Source: Alphaproteobacteria bacterium
Lineage (GTDB): Bacteria; Pseudomonadota; Alphaproteobacteria; Micropepsales; Micropepsaceae
Length of the DNA: 8,685 nt
Direction: 5' to 3'
Assembly (NCBI GenBank): GCA_017307315.1
Contig: JAFKFF010000196.1
Coordinates: 1-8,685, forward strand
A model generated the notes under the pieces. That model searched no databases and was not told the origin of the DNA. It worked only from the letters and a program-made list of their open reading frames with translations. Positions 7,882 to 8,685 of the stretch are shown here, one piece after another. The first letter of the stretch is position 1. Each line of letters opens with the position of its first letter. The position numbers and the translations under genes were made by a program.

Positions 7882-7898
7882 ATTTCAAGAGTATGGTC

Positions 7899-8685
7899 AT
7901 GGCCAAGACGCTGTACGACAAGATCTGGGACGCGCATCTGGTGGCGCAAAAGCCGGGCGAGACCCCGATCCTCTATATCGACCGCCATCTGGTGCACGAA
8001 GTGACCAGCCCGCAGGCGTTCGAGGGCTTGCGCAACAATGGCCGCAAGGTCCGCCGCCCCGAACTCACCCTGGCCGTGGCCGACCACAATGTGCCGACCA
8101 AGGACCGCGACAAAGGCATCACCGACCCGGAATCGCGGGAACAGGTTGAAACCCTGGAAAAGAACGCCCGCGAATTCGGCGTCGAATATTTCGCGATGGA
8201 TGATATCCGCCAGGGCATCGTGCACATCATCGGCCCGGAACAGGGCTGGACCTTGCCCGGCACCACCATCGTCTGCGGCGACAGCCACACCTCCACCCAT
8301 GGCGCATTCGGTTCGCTGGCCTTCGGCATCGGTACCTCGGAAGTCGAGCATGTGCTGGCGACCCAGACTTTGCTGGCGCAGCGCTCCAAGAATATGCGCG
8401 TCACCGTGAACGGCAAATTGCCCGAAGGCGTGACGGCGAAGGACATCGCCCTGGCGGTGATCGCCAAGATCGGCACCGCCGGCGGCACCGGCTATGTCAT
8501 CGAATATGCCGGCGAAGCGGTGCGCGGATTGACGATGGAAGGGCGCATGACGCTCTGCAATCTCACCATCGAAGGCGGCGCGCGCGCCGGCATGGTGGCG
8601 GTGGACGACACCACCATCGATTACATCAAGGGCCGCCCCCGCGCGCCCAAGGGCGCGGCGTTCGAAGCCGCCGCCAACTACTGGC
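7899..8685 (+). CDS. leuC: 3-isopropylmalate dehydratase large subunit, first 262 codons
   Basis: LeuC pairs with LeuD to form isopropylmalate isomerase, the [4Fe-4S] enzyme that converts 2-isopropylmalate to 3-isopropylmalate in leucine biosynthesis. The protein starts [15 protein letters not shown] and contains [19 protein letters not shown], the ADHNVPT segment, and the aconitase-family block [14 protein letters not shown] followed by [15 protein letters not shown]. Family members are about 470 residues, so a little over half is present. The three iron-sulfur cysteines lie in the missing part. The frame is open to the end of the window with no lesion, in contrast to mutS. ATG 7899 is preferred over 7893 because AAGAG (7887-7891) is then 7 nt upstream and the protein begins in the usual way. 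The structured upstream region suggests its own promoter. Confidence 0.95.
   Translation, partial: MAKTLYDKIWDAHLVAQKPGETPILYIDRHLVHEVTSPQAFEGLRNNGRKVRRPELTLAVADHNVPTKDRDKGITDPESREQVETLEKNAREFGVEYFAMDDIRQGIVHIIGPEQGWTLPGTTIVCGDSHTSTHGAFGSLAFGIGTSEVEHVLATQTLLAQRSKNMRVTVNGKLPEGVTAKDIALAVIAKIGTAGGTGYVIEYAGEAVRGLTMEGRMTLCNLTIEGGARAGMVAVDDTTIDYIKGRPRAPKGAAFEAAANYW

Overview
The window is G+C-rich, gene-dense chromosomal DNA of an alphaproteobacterium. The evidence is a dnaK promoter of the alphaproteobacterial RpoH type (CTTG-N18-CCTATAT), a hybrid malic enzyme (MaeB) encoded divergently from mutS, a layout familiar in that class, a TspO/MBR membrane protein, and the protein sequences themselves. 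I cannot fix the genus. All genes are housekeeping or metabolic. I see no phage, IS element, CRISPR array, rRNA, tRNA or recognisable defence system, and no convincing new multi-gene system.

Left part, minus strand. The window opens with the first 31 codons of dnaK, preceded by a 5' leader of about 110 nt and overlapping RpoH-like and housekeeping-like promoters. Upstream of it lies a tight run read in the order maeB, M20-family dipeptidase, tspO. These genes overlap by 17 nt (maeB/peptidase) and by an ATGATGA junction (peptidase/tspO), so they are probably one operon. The peptidase is broken: its N- and C-terminal parts are in different frames and the conserved block between them, which should carry the GHxD zinc-site motif, is absent.

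Right part, plus strand. mutS diverges from maeB across a 96-nt gap. It is followed by a UspA-family gene 10 nt downstream, a small HIG1-domain membrane protein, and the start of leuC, which runs off the window. mutS is also broken: about 20 expected residues are missing before the conserved RDGG segment and the frame changes there, separating the mismatch-recognition half from the ATPase half. The HIG1 gene loses family resemblance in its second membrane segment, exactly where a set of inverted repeats begins; these repeats fill the leader of leuC.

The main point is therefore the repeated pattern of internal, frame-changing sequence loss in two normally conserved genes less than 4 kb apart, with a third suspicious gene end. 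If real, it would mean a mismatch-repair-deficient lineage with neighbouring gene decay. If not, it is a local assembly or consensus problem. The sequence alone cannot decide between these.
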